A stretch of DNA of 40,664 nucleotides from Intoshia linei (lineage: Eukaryota; Orthonectida; Rhopaluridae), in assembly GCA_001642005.1 (NCBI GenBank), contig LWCA01000203.1, forward strand, positions 1-40,664, given 5' to 3'. Made by a program: the position numbers and the translations under genes. Numbering within the stretch: the stretch's first letter is position 1; every line of letters begins with the position of its first letter. This document shows, piece after piece, positions 23,307 through 34,440 of this stretch. The notes beneath the pieces were generated by a model. That model was not told where the DNA came from, ran no database searches, and worked only from the letters and a program-made list of their open reading frames with translations.

Positions 23307-23436
23307 CTAACTATGGTATAATGGTTACCAATGATTGGTAGACGTTCTAAATATCGATATTACATACATTGTATATCATACATCCTTTACTAATGTGTGT
23401 TACCGTATATTTAAAAAATTAAAATTCTAATACAGT

Positions 23437-23715
23437 TTATCGCAGAGGATGGTGATATCTATTTTTCAGTTCCCGAATTTGAGTTCTTCAGGGTCCAAAA
23501 CCCAATTTGCCCTTTTGTTTAATTATAAAATCAGTCCAAAAAGTGAATAAACTGTAAATTTTGTGACGCGTTGTAAAATCATTAACATTATGGTAAATCT
23601 CAGCCTCAGAAACGCACACCTTTATGGTCAAAACCAGAAATGACCCTTTGTTTTAAAAACGAAAATGTTTTAAAATTTTATAAAACATAAATTCTATCAT
23701 AGTTTTTAAAATCAT
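23437..23715 (-). repeat. R1 fragment, inverted orientation
   Basis: On the minus strand this contains two R1 core units: GGGCAAATTGGGTTTTGGAC with CCTGAAGAA, and GGGTCATTTCTGGTTTTGAC with CATAAAGGTG. It lacks the CA-rich end. Confidence 0.6.
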
Positions 23716-23896
23716 ACGCATTATTACCAAATTGCTTTTTATAGTTTTTAAACAAATGTTGACAAAATAAAATTAAGTATGAATAATTCTATATAAATTA
23801 ATTTTGATCTAAATCTATCGGTCCATGGTGAAATAAGATTGGAAACCACTCCTTCACCCGAAATGCATGATAGTGGAAGAAATTTTTACTTGTACT

Positions 23897-24110
23897 CAAG
23901 GCCGTGGAGAGCCAGCAGTAGGCCTGGACCAGATCGAAATTGTAGAACCCCTATATATTGCTTAATCGATCGTTCATTATATAAAAATAACAGTTGAAAA
24001 TCGCATTGGTCATGTTCCACCAATCCGGCTATTTAGACGACACTAATTAAAATGGTAATACAGGGGCGGATTCAAGGGGTGCAGTTGCACACACTAAATT
24101 TTTAATTAAT
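23897..24110 (+). repeat. hAT-like terminal sequences
   Basis: CAAGGCCGTGGAGAGCCAGC at 23897 and CAGGGGCGGATTCAAGGGGT at 24061 both resemble left ends of common hAT non-autonomous families. Neither has a recognisable right end. The sequence between them is unassigned. Confidence 0.4.
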
Positions 24111-24607
24111 GTTTTGTAATGTTAATGTTGGTTAATGAATTTACAATACTTCATCCAAGAAGACTGGACCTAATTGATTTAGGATTATTTAATGAACAAA
24201 ATTAATTTCTATTTTTTATGATCACATTTTTGCGAAAAAATACAAATTTGGAAACTATTGTATAACAACCTTTAAATGAAATTAAAAAAGACGCTTTCCA
24301 AAATTCTCAAAATTTTGGCTTTAGCGAAGTTATTGAATATTGAAGAAGAATATTGCTCGCTTCCCTCGTACCCAATTAACTAGCCTCTTGGATCTGCTTC
24401 TGTAATAGCATGCTACATGTTAAGATTTCATTATATGATAAATTTTGGTATACTTAAGAAATTTTCCAATATTACCTATTAATAAATTTAAAAAGTAGTT
24501 CCTCATGTTTGTAGGCCTGTGTCATATGGCCGATAGCCCCCTGCCTGCTTTTACTACATGTATTTACAATTTAATTTCTTCAGTCTTACTATTTTAAATT
24601 AGTTGCT
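24111..24607. other. Intergenic, nothing recognised
   Basis: No exon, RNA gene or repeat end identified. Confidence 0.45.
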
Positions 24608-24685
24608 ACAGCTATATCCAGTCAACACACACAAAAATTTTAATCTGACAAAGCGACGCCTTCACGGTCAAAAAATTACTTAAAT
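24608..24685 (-). repeat. R1 fragment, inverted orientation
   Basis: The minus strand reads TTTTTTGACCGTGAAGGCGT, then CAGATTAAAATTTTTGTGTG and TTGACTGGATA, matching the TTTTTTGACC-GTGAAG to GTTAACAGGATA segment of direct R1 copies. Confidence 0.6.
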
Positions 24686-24686
24686 A

Positions 24687-24692
24687 TTTAAT
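24687..24692 (-). promoter_or_regulatory. Possible polyadenylation signal of the TDRD12-like gene
   Basis: ATTAAA on the minus strand, 33 bases after the stop codon (24728-24726). A common variant hexamer. Confidence 0.4.
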
Positions 24693-24725
24693 ACAATTAT
24701 GTACAATAATTTTTTTATAAAACAA

Positions 24726-27700
24726 TTATATTCCCCAATCATCGTCAACTGTTTCCAATTCACCTTTCAATACTTTTCTTTCAAATCCATAAGACACTAA
24801 ACATAAATAAAAGTAATAAAATCACATAAAATCATGATGAACCTATCAACCTGCTTTACGACTTAGACTTAACACGAAAATAAAAGATAAAAACAGAACG
24901 GTTGAAAGATACTTTAATAAATAAAATTTATAAAATAAAAAAAATTACAGTTTGTATTGTAATCCAAAATATAAAATGGATCATTTCCTTTATCTTCAAT
25001 ATCTTCATAATCACATATTAAATTATAATTGACTGGAGAATAAACCTAAAAAATAAATATATAATATTAAACAAAAAATTACATTTTTAAACGCTGCCGT
25101 CCATTCCAATGAATACTTTTTAATTATTCCAATAATGACCGATCGGCTTGAAATTCTAACATCATAATGTTTAATTTCACCAAAAAATTGACAATTAAAA
25201 GACTTGTGACCAAACTTTTGACTAACAGTTAAAACATTATCAATAACATTGACATGTAAATTTAAAAATATAGAATCTCTCATATCATATAATGGTGCTA
25301 TAATAAGAATAGTATAATCTGATTGATTCCATTTGAATTCGATATTGCCTCCCTTAAATTCCATAAATTTAGCATTTTGCAGTTTGAATTTTAAATCTGT
25401 ATCCAAAGTGACACTTTCATTTGAATCTTCTGAACCTGGAACAATTTCTTGGACATTTTTTTCATCGTGCAATTTTGAATTTAAAAGAATTTTAAGTTTA
25501 TTAGATTCCTGTTTCAATAAAATGACATCTCCATTTAAACAATTTTCGATAGCATCAAAAACATATTTTGACTTCTTAATGTAATAAAAATTTGTCTTTT
25601 TTGAGGTTGCAGCAAAAGAAAGATACTGTAAAAGTCTAATTTTAACAGAATAATCCATTTCTTTCCACAAACTACACACAACTATAACAGTAGTATCAAC
25701 ATCAATACTACGACAAATTATTTTAAATTTGATAAATTTGTACACAATACTCAAAACCGCAATGCGAAGTTGTTTATTAGCTCGATTAAACGCATAGAAA
25801 TAAAAAGACGAAAGATTTGTTTCAATAGGTCGAATAATTTTTTCTTTTTGCTTAGTATCTTTAATTTTTGAATATATCAAATCAAAAGTTTTCAAGTACT
25901 CAATACATGTAGTAATATCACAAACGTAATATTTTTGAATCCATTCTAAAGAGGCATTTTCATTAAAGAATAGATGGAAATCAACTTGGTACGCTGTCAA
26001 AAATTTATAAAAAGTCAGTATAACAGACATTGTGCCTGAACTTTGAGTCAAATATAGACAATTAAACAATGGACTATACACGTCCTCGTGAGATAACAAT
26101 TGCGATAATTTTTCAGTTTCCAATTTAAATTTTTTTGAATAGTGCATGATACTTTCAATTATCCATACAAACAGTTCATCGGAATAGCAATGCCACAATA
26201 GACTTGAAAGTGATTTGACAATAGTATACTTCTTACTTTCCATTTGATGTACAAACAACTCATTTAAACAACAATTAGCTTTTGAATTTCCAGGTTTGAA
26301 AACTTTAAAAATTTCATCAGAGATTAGCGAGGGATCAGAAACATTCAATTCATAAATAAAATCTAGTGCAGACATGGCATCGACAACAAATGACACTAAA
26401 TCACAGTTACGCATAATCATTGTTGATAAAAGTTGAGGGTATTCACTTTGCGTATAAACTTCAGCTGCATACTTGAAAATATTTAAATCAAAATCATAGG
26501 TGGAAATATTTAAATTAAAAACAGAAGTAGAATCGACAACATCTCGGAAAACCTGAGTAACTTTTTCATGAATTGATAATTTAGAATCATTATATACGTA
26601 ATCAATATCATTAAGTGAACATTCAATCATTTGAAACGGTAAATAGTAGCTAAAGTCGGAGTAAACAAATTTCTGAGGTAAGCGTCTCACCGTATCAATA
26701 TTAACTTCCAAAGTATTTCCATAATCCAAAAATTGAACCAAAACGGTTTCAATAGTTTGCAATGCATTACAAAACACATCAAGAACTTTACACCTTGAAT
26801 AAAAATAATTTTTAGGGTTCAAAGCTGAAACAAACGATTCAATAGAGAGACTTGGTTCAATTTCCAAAATGGGTTGTTCGTTTTTAACCATTTTATGCAA
26901 TTCCATTTCCAATAAAAACAAATTATCCGAATTTTCAACTAACCTCACATAAAATGACTTTATCCCATTGATATGAGTTATATACACATCGCCTGTTGAC
27001 TGTTCTACATCAGAGTCCATTAATTCCTCCAAATTGTTTACTATATGAAAATTTTCATAATAGCATTTAGTTGGAACACCATCACTCAAAAAAGACAGTC
27101 CATTATTTTCATAATCAAAATCATACGCATGATATAAAGTTTTAATATGATTTTTGTACTCTATGGCCACATGTTCGTTGACTAAAACATCCTTAATATC
27201 CGTTTCTTGAGTAGCAAAATTTAAGTTTTCCAATATCTGATAATTAACAAGTGGAGAAACCCACACATTTTCATTTACTTGTAGTACAACAATAGCTTTA
27301 AACATTGTTTCGTTTGCAATTATAGTACGAACACGTTCTATACCACTTAAAAACCAATTTTGAAAGGGATCGTTTGGTTCTATTCCGGTTATAATAATAC
27401 TATAGACTTGGTTTAATTTTTTTCCACCAATAGAAACATGCGCTTGAAATACATTTGGAGTCAATACGGTAATCATTTCTATATAAATTTCCGAAAATAT
27501 TTCAATTTGATCAAATTTTTGTAAATTGTTAGTATCAATGGAATGATAATTCCCACAAGCATTACGACAGACACCAAAGAATTGAATATTTTTACACAAT
27601 TCTGTATCACCAAATGTCTCATTATAGTTTACATTGAATTGGTTCAATGTAAGCAAATTTTTTGTATTATCAATACAAACATCTTTAACAAACTTTTTAA

Positions 27701-29370
27701 CAAATATATTACAAGAATTTTGCAAAAATTTAAAAGTTTGAACCCAGAGTTTAGTGTTGGACTTTGTTTTAAAATCTTTAAACTTTTCAATAGATAAATT
27801 AATGTAATGAAAAAACAATTCATTGTACAATAGAACATAATGCAATGTATTTGATTTGAAATTCCCTGAATTTCCAGCAGTATTAGATATTGGTAAACAA
27901 GAGTTGAAACGATTTTCCATACTCTTACTATTATTGGGATAATTGAAATGTACAACAATGTCAACATTACTAAGCTTGTGGTGATATTCATCCGTGAGTA
28001 AATACACTACCTTTTTATCACATGGTAGTTTAGTAGCACCGTCAATTTTCACGATAGAAATATTCAAATCTTTTATTCTTTCATAGACTATATCCACATA
28101 AAATTCATCAACAAAAACTGCGACATTTTTTAAGCCTTTATAGCTGTTTAAATAATCAATAACTACTTTAAATGAATCTATTGAGTTGTTTACAATACAT
28201 TTCACATTGTCGCTGTTGTTTATCAAATATATTTTAGCATTTGATTCAAAGGTTATGATTGGTTCATTAAAATAAGCTGTGAGGAAGTGACCGACTGATT
28301 CGTTAGTATCATTTACTGTAGCAATTAACTGCCTTTTCCTAAATTTTGTCTCCTTATTATGTAAAATCTGACTATACTTGGACATAATATTAACCAAATC
28401 GTCACTAAAATGATTTATCAATACGTCCAATCTATCAAAGAGAATATACTGTAATCGGGACATGTTCAAACCTGACGATTTACGGTTTAATAATAAACTC
28501 AACATTTTGGGAGAAGTTATAAAAACATCGCAACCGTCGCATGTATCATCGTTTGGATCAATAGACTGCATACTTTCAAAGCAATGTTTATAATTATTTG
28601 TACTGTAACTATAAAACAAATCCAAATAGCTTTTACTGCGCAAAAAGTCACTCACTAAAACTATACATATCGGCCCAGTACTCTGTGTTTTTAGAGTGGA
28701 TACATACAAAATATTGATGATGGAAATTATTGCAGGTGTTAATATGACTGAACTGTAGTCATTGCGTTCAAATAGGACTGTATCCCACATTTTAAAAAGT
28801 GATCCCCATACAGCAATTTTCACGTCATTCGAAATTAATGAATTTGATTCACATTCCTTTATCGTTTGAACGTTCAATTGTTTTAGTTCCGTCGGGAAAA
28901 TGGGTAGTTTCTTGCCAAATACATGGCTATTACCAATACAGACATGCTTGTCTTTTAAAAAACGTTTTAACCCGGAAAGAAACATTCCTACAGATTTATC
29001 TGATTCTTGCACAGGTTCGACGTCATTGGTTGTCATCTTCCAACCTTTATAGATGTGAACATCTTTAACTGTTGCATCTATCCAATCTGCGTAACCACTG
29101 TTGACGATTTTATTGTTCAAATCAATGGATAGTTTTCCCATTACAACCTGAACCCATGATTCTCTTCCAACGAAACATGCATCCTCACCAAAAAATACCA
29201 TAATTTCAGATGCTGATCGCATTAAGTTGTAGATGTAGTTGACTACAAATTGTTTCCATTCCATTGTTTCTGTACTGTATTTTAATTTAGGCTTTATGTT
29301 GGCTAAGGATATTGATATTACGTTTCCACTTTGACAAATACGTACTTTCATATCGTTTAAACTGGTAAAC
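24726..29370 (-). CDS. TDRD12/Yb-like Tudor and helicase-like protein (5' incomplete)
   Basis: Predicted piRNA-pathway factor of nuage granules, scaffolding Piwi partners in transposon silencing. Exons: 29370-25083, 25045-24949, 24796-24726; about 1478 residues from Met at 29351, but the frame is open back to an acceptor at 29371-29372, so more exons probably lie upstream. In order: end of a Tudor-like fold (1-25); a DEAD-helicase-like core (about 165-490) in which motif I is absent, DEAD is FDRLD (305-309) and SAT is ATV; a CCCH zinc finger C-x8-C-x3-C-x3-H (586-603); an extended Tudor domain with FLDYGN (874-879); a long helical region (970-1290); a CS/p23-like domain (about 1336-1421); and an acidic tail ending DDDWGI. 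This order fits TDRD12 and the fly Yb family, most like the CS-bearing members. ATPase activity is unlikely. Confidence 0.82.
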
Positions 29371-29371
29371 T

Positions 29372-31180
29372 AAAATGTATTTATTAATATGTACTAACTT
29401 TGCAAGTTATATCAGTGTTAAACCTACCGTACCTAAGACCTCTTCGGCTTCTTAATTAATTAATAATTATGTAAAATGGTGGCCTCATTTTTCCAAATTA
29501 TATTCTTAAATATCATAAATATCATAAATATTTTGTGTTAAATTTAATATGTCAAGAGGCTTGGAAAGTTTGGATGGTTTAGCTCTGAGTTTAACGGTGA
29601 CGTTGAATCACACAAACTAATCACGACTATATTTACTTATATAAAACCAAAATTGCATAAAATGGTCTATGTGAGTAACCATGTGGTTCCCTGTATCCCT
29701 TATGGGTCCAAAACAATATGTATGAGGTCTGTGAGATTCCAATAAAATATGAAAAATTTTATATTTAACTTTTCTTTATTTTTATAGGAGAATTTTTAAT
29801 ATTTATTACAGAATTGCCAGATGTTTGGAATTTATCCCAAAGCCTATACGACCGCTATATTATTATTTCAAAAACCCCAATTTTATTCCAACATTAATAA
29901 CATTAACAGTGCCACAAGTGTTAGTTTTGAGAAAAATCGAATTTTAACCACCCTTTGGAGAAAAATTCTTTCAAAAAATGTATAATGTACATTACTTTTA
30001 GTTACCCATGTATATATTTTTTTAACTTTAACACGAAATGGTTCACATTTGATTTTATTAGATGTAAGTCACAAATTAGACAATAATGATTTGATTTTAT
30101 ACAACAATGGTCATTTATTTAAAAGTGAATCAATTTTATATATTATATTAGTTGTATGTAACTAAAAAAATAAAAGTTATTAATATTTAAATATTAATTA
30201 CTCATTTAACTACGAGAAACATTTTTAAAATTATTAATTACAATAATTGTAAATTAAAATTTGTAATGCAATGCAATAATTGCATTATGATCATATGGAT
30301 TGCTCACGGTCGGAGGTTGTGCACCTGATCTAGAGCATTGCTTCTCAATGGGTACATGTGGACCCAGGTCCACGCTATATAACAAAGGTCATCATGTCAA
30401 AATAAAAATCCTCAAATTCAAATATTGATCATGCAGGAATGATTTTAATTATTTCATACAAAAATATTATAAATGTAACTTTATTTGTGGGAATATTTTA
30501 TTTACACCCGTGTCTCATTTGGTGTTTCCCCGTTTAAATTATTAATTTGTTAATTAATAATATTACAATTATTATAATACATAATTTATATTTCCCTAAT
30601 TATTAGTGCATATTATGCACTGGATAATAGTAATAAAACAGATATTTTCAGTGTTAATTCAAAATTTCAAATACACATGTAAAAACATAACAACTCAAAT
30701 AACAAAGATAAGTACAACAATTAAACGTTTTCATTTTTGTTTTTTATTTTGTATTTATTTATTCTTATACTTTTATTTTGTATCGTTTGGTTTCGACTTG
30801 AATCAATCTCGAATTTTTATAGTTATGTAATGAAATAAATAAAATTTAAAAATGAGGTTAGTTATTCAATTGAATTCATTTGTATATTTAAATAATTGAA
30901 AAATTAACTCAATTTACAAAAAAAAGATATGAAAACAAATTTAAAATTGTCAATTTTAAATTAACATGAATAAAAATTTACTTTTTCAATAAGTTCTACT
31001 TGTGTCCAAATACCATCAATAAGCTTTTCAGACTTCATTTCTCTTTTTTTGGTACGCTATTTGATACTTTTATGATTTTAATTTGATGTTAACATCAAAT
31101 TGTAATTTGAAATAGTGAAATGAAATTAATGTCGTATTAGTAACTCTAGGAATTGGAAAACATTTTTTCTGACGTTAAAG
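29372..31180. other. Intergenic, mostly unexplained
   Basis: The missing 5' exons of the TDRD12-like gene may lie here. The first 90 bases contain a possible donor (ACG|GTAGGT near 29429), but the upstream frame lacks a start. GCTTCTCAATGGGTACATGT at 30329 vaguely resembles a hAT end. No other gene or RNA recognised; the frame at 30606-30830 has no motif. Confidence 0.45.
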
Positions 31181-31182
31181 TA

Positions 31183-31300
31183 AAGTGGCCAGAAAAAATA
31201 CGTACTATCAATTTTAATTTATTTGGTGATAAATGTAAAGCCAAAACTACTTATCTATGATGACATATAAACATTTTCGGCTTAAAGTTAATTGATGTAC
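31183..31300 (+). mobile_element. Mariner-type MITE, truncated copy
   Basis: Left end AAGTGGCCAGAAAAAATACG preceded by TA, followed by sequence collinear with 31563-31680 (CCAAAACTACTTATCTA, TTTTCGGCTTAAA). The right terminal repeat is missing. Confidence 0.7.
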
Positions 31301-31562
31301 AAAACAATACTATTTATACTCGTATTGTTTATTCTCATATCATTTTTTTCAAATTGTTTATGCATAGTTGTAATTACATTAATATTAGTTTACGGATGTC
31401 AAGGTTAAGTGATTGATAACTAATTATAAATTTTTGTTAAAATTATAGATAATTAGGTTTAAATTAGTATTAAAATTAAAATAAACACCAATTTAAGTAA
31501 ATATTGCTAATAAGTGATATAGATTGGAATGTTAGAATACATTTTAGATTAAAATTTAGTTA

Positions 31563-31713
31563 AAGTGGCCAGAAAAAATATGTACCATAAATTTTAGTTT
31601 ATTTTGTGTTAAATGTAAAACCAAAACTACTTATCTAAGATGAACAAAAATTTTCGGCTTAAAATTTATTCCAAATAAACTAAAAGTGATAGTACGTATT
31701 TTTCTGGCCACTT
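31563..31713. mobile_element. Mariner-type MITE, complete (151 bp)
   Basis: The left end AAGTGGCCAGAAAAAATATG is the near-exact reverse complement of the right end CGTATTTTTCTGGCCACTT; the arms match over about 43 bp, continuing to TTTAGTTTATTT. TA flanks both sides (31561-31562 and 31714-31715), the Tc1/mariner target duplication. It has no coding capacity. Confidence 0.85.
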
Positions 31714-32113
31714 TATTTTAGTACATGTATGTGTAATTGTGACTTACATAACATTTTGTAATAATAAAAAGAATTTCTCGAGCTTCAACTACAGGGTTAT
31801 AGATCCATTGTGAAATTTGTATGATGAAGCAAGTATCAAGTTTTAAGAAAAGTGCCAAAGAAAAAAAAAATTATATCAAAAACACCGAAGGAATCAATTG
31901 ATAAGACTGAAACCCAAATTTTTTGAAAAATGATAATTTGCGTTTTTGATCGTGAAGATTCAAGTTTGTCATGTTGAAGTTTACGATAATGTTAATGTTA
32001 AAATGACGGTAAGATTCAATTTTTTCGTGTTCCGTAAAGTAAATATTTACAACTTGATATACTACTTGTATTAACATTTCTTATCTATATTAGCAAAATC
32101 TTTATTGTACTAA

Positions 32114-32758
32114 ATGGTAAAATGCTTTTCAATACTCTGCATAATAGCATTACAAGCTGTCTTGCCGTCATCACTGAATTCAAAAAAATTATACACAGGA
32201 ATGAAGATTTTTGAAATTCACGTTGATTCTTTCAATTCTATTGAAAAAGTGCACAATATGATATCAAATTATCTTGATGATTCAATTGCAAGCCTTTACG
32301 CTCTACCTTTTATATCGCTTCCTTTGATTATTGTATTTAAAATTCTTTTCATTTTTTACAAGACAACTGGAGAGTATGCAGTGTCTAGACAAGAAGCTTT
32401 CGATTTATATAAAAATTTGGTTGAATTGTATGAACCTATTATAGGTATATTTTTGATGGATCTTTTCATTTTAGTCATGCACTTTACACACGTTACTAGG
32501 ATCAAATTGGATGTGGGATGGAAGCGTGCAATAAATAATTATTTAATCTACTTCAATGTATTGACATTTTCCTCAATTTACATTACCAATAAAATTTGGA
32601 ATAATTATTCAGAAATCAGCAAAGTTTTTTATTGTATATTGATTGAATCATATTTTATGATATACAAATACCATAATTTTGATGATCTTAATGCTAAAAA
32701 CATTTTTTATCAAGGTAGAAAATTTCTCATTATAAATCATGTATTTATAAATAATTAA
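32114..32758 (+). CDS. Orphan multi-pass membrane protein
   Basis: A single 214-codon frame with no family I recognise. It opens with a hydrophobic signal-like segment (residues 4-19, CFSILCIIALQAVL) and has four further hydrophobic stretches: 64-82 (LPFISLPLIIVFKILFIFY), 107-127, 143-159 and 170-186. The loop at 83-106 is polar and acidic. Length and pattern suggest a small membrane protein rather than a chance frame, since the surrounding DNA rarely stays open this long. A splice acceptor (tattag) lies 20 bases upstream, so a 5' non-coding exon is possible. It stops well before the pogo relic at 32876. It could also be a fragment of a chemoreceptor-like gene, but no diagnostic motif is seen. 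Confidence 0.5.
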   Translation: MVKCFSILCIIALQAVLPSSLNSKKLYTGMKIFEIHVDSFNSIEKVHNMISNYLDDSIASLYALPFISLPLIIVFKILFIFYKTTGEYAVSRQEAFDLYKNLVELYEPIIGIFLMDLFILVMHFTHVTRIKLDVGWKRAINNYLIYFNVLTFSSIYITNKIWNNYSEISKVFYCILIESYFMIYKYHNFDDLNAKNIFYQGRKFLIINHVFINN

Positions 32759-32875
32759 TAATTTTTAATTTACATTGTGATATTTATTATTAAACATGTA
32801 TAATTAAAACTTAAATTAAACACTGTGCTGGTGGATTGGTATTCATTTATCAAGGTTAACAAAATTAAAATGGTA

Positions 32876-33290
32876 CAGTAAGGCCTCTCAATACTGCCAC
32901 TATTTTTCAATTTTGTAACAATTTTATAAGGAAAATTCTCAATACCGCCACAAATTTACAATCTAAATGTTATTTAAAAATATGGTAGCACTAGTTTACC
33001 ATAAATTAGTTCACTATATATTTTACTTTATAATTAATTCTACTTCATAACTCATTCTATCCTTAATTACAACAACTAATTTATAGTTTACATACGATTT
33101 ATAATATAGTTAACTTTTTTAAACGATAATAATTTTTTATAGAAAATGGCGAACAAAAAGAGATCATTACATTTCACAGAAAAATCTGAAATAATTCAAA
33201 TTCTACAAATAAATAAAAAATGAAATTATTCACTGTAATATAATTAGTAAGATTTAAATAAGAGCTTTTAATAGAACAAGCAAATTCAAC
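32876..33290 (+). pseudogene. Pogo/Tigger-type transposon relic
   Basis: A TA-flanked start CAGTAAGGCCTCTCAATACT with a second subterminal CTCAATACCGCCAC at about 32938, typical of pogo ends. At 33146 an ATG opens a 25-codon frame, MANKKRSLHFTEKSEIIQIL, which matches the start of the pogo/CENP-B N-terminal helix-turn-helix. It ends in a premature stop at 33221. The rest of the transposase and the right end are gone. Confidence 0.75.
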
Positions 33291-33297
33291 TTAAGTT

Positions 33298-33366
33298 GAT
33301 AATATAGATAAATAACAATAAATATCATCTTCAATCTTTATAGTGATATCATATATCACTACACGC
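33298..33366. repeat. SINE-like end fragment
   Basis: AATAACAATAAATATCATCT through TATATCACTAC is nearly identical to 33764-33822, about 460 bp downstream in the same orientation. The end ATAGTGATAT-ATATATCACTA is itself palindromic. Confidence 0.65.
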
Positions 33367-33394
33367 GGTAATTTAATTAATAATATAATATTAA

Positions 33395-33605
33395 CCCTTT
33401 CACTGTTTGATGCAATTTTATGTACTTTCACCACACGTCTGGAATTTGTCTTAATTTAACTTGTATTATTTTTAAATTGCATATGTGAAAATGTATGAAA
33501 ATAAAAGAATAAAGTTTTTCAAAATTATGCTGTGTATATCAGAATACACAAACGTCTCAAGTGAAATTGCTGTGTATAGTATAGAATACACAGACAGTGA
33601 AAGGG
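33395..33605. mobile_element. piggyBac-type MITE (211 bp)
   Basis: CCCTTTCACTGT at 33395-33406 and its exact reverse complement ACAGTGAAAGGG at 33594-33605 are each flanked by TTAA (33391-33394, 33606-33609). CCC-starting ends with a TTAA target duplication are diagnostic of piggyBac elements. Inside are two hairpins of the type CTGTGTAT-ATACACAG near 33530 and 33570. No open frame. Confidence 0.9.
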
Positions 33606-33666
33606 TTAAATGTATGTTTTCAATATTCTTACATTTTAGTTAATTTACAGTTAGTTAAAAATATAT

Positions 33667-33822
33667 GTAACGATTGGCAGATAAAAAGTTCATCTTAAAT
33701 AAAAAGATGTCCAAATCTCGATTCGAACCTAGCCACGCAGAATACAATTATATGACTATANATATAGATAAATAACAATAAATATCATCTTCAATCTTCA
33801 TAGTGATATTATATATCACTAC
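33667..33822 (-). repeat. Putative tRNA-derived SINE, copy 2
   Basis: Shares GTAACGATTGGCAGATAA and the inverse B box CGATTCGAACC with 21324-21482, and ends in the same palindromic ATATATCACTAC. An undetermined base (N) lies at 33761. Confidence 0.5.
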
Positions 33823-34405
33823 ATTTACAATTCTTAAGATAATAATATATCATTCTATTATATTGTTTTGGTTCGTTGAATTATCATTTTTTCGTAATTT
33901 GTTTTACAAACACTTAAATTCTTGCTTTGTTTGAGGAGAAAATTAAAAATTTTTTTTATATATTTTAATGAGTTGTGTTCAGCTGCGTCATATAAAATTG
34001 ACTATATTTTATAATACAAAAAAAATATTTTTTTAAATTATAATTATATTTATCATTTTGTTTTAATGGATTTATGGGATAAATAAATGTAGACAACTAT
34101 TCTAACGTTTTGCAAATGTTCGAAAAAATGTATCGATTTATTTTAATCAAAATACTACAATTAATTAATGTGTAATAATACACATTGTAAAATTGTGTCA
34201 CTATAAATAATCTTCACAGTACACTGTATAAAATTTATTCCGCACTACTTACAATTAAACCAACCAGTTGTGAAGCTAATAAATTATTCTCAATAACTAG
34301 ATATTATATAAATAAAAAAAGCTTATCTTTCTACAGAGGTTGTAAATGCATTCATTTTTTTTAAAGATTTTATTTCAAACAGCATAATACATTATTATAT
34401 CATAA
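33823..34405. other. Intergenic, nothing recognised
   Basis: AT-rich sequence, no exon or repeat end seen. Confidence 0.45.
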
Positions 34406-34440
34406 CTATGTTGACTGTTATGTACTACGTACAAACAACA
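34406..34440. repeat. R3 hairpin, copy 4 (partial)
   Basis: TTGACTGTTATGTACTACGT matches the left arm and loop at 5761 exactly. The right arm breaks off after GTACAAACAACA, where R1 sequence begins. Confidence 0.55.

Noticed and set aside
27543-27991. Open frames on either strand within the TDRD12-like gene.
   Set aside because: They are shadows of the long coding exon, which has clear domains in its own frame.
33761-33761. A single undetermined base (N).
   Set aside because: It is an assembly ambiguity within a repeat, not a biological feature, though it warns that this stretch may be collapsed.
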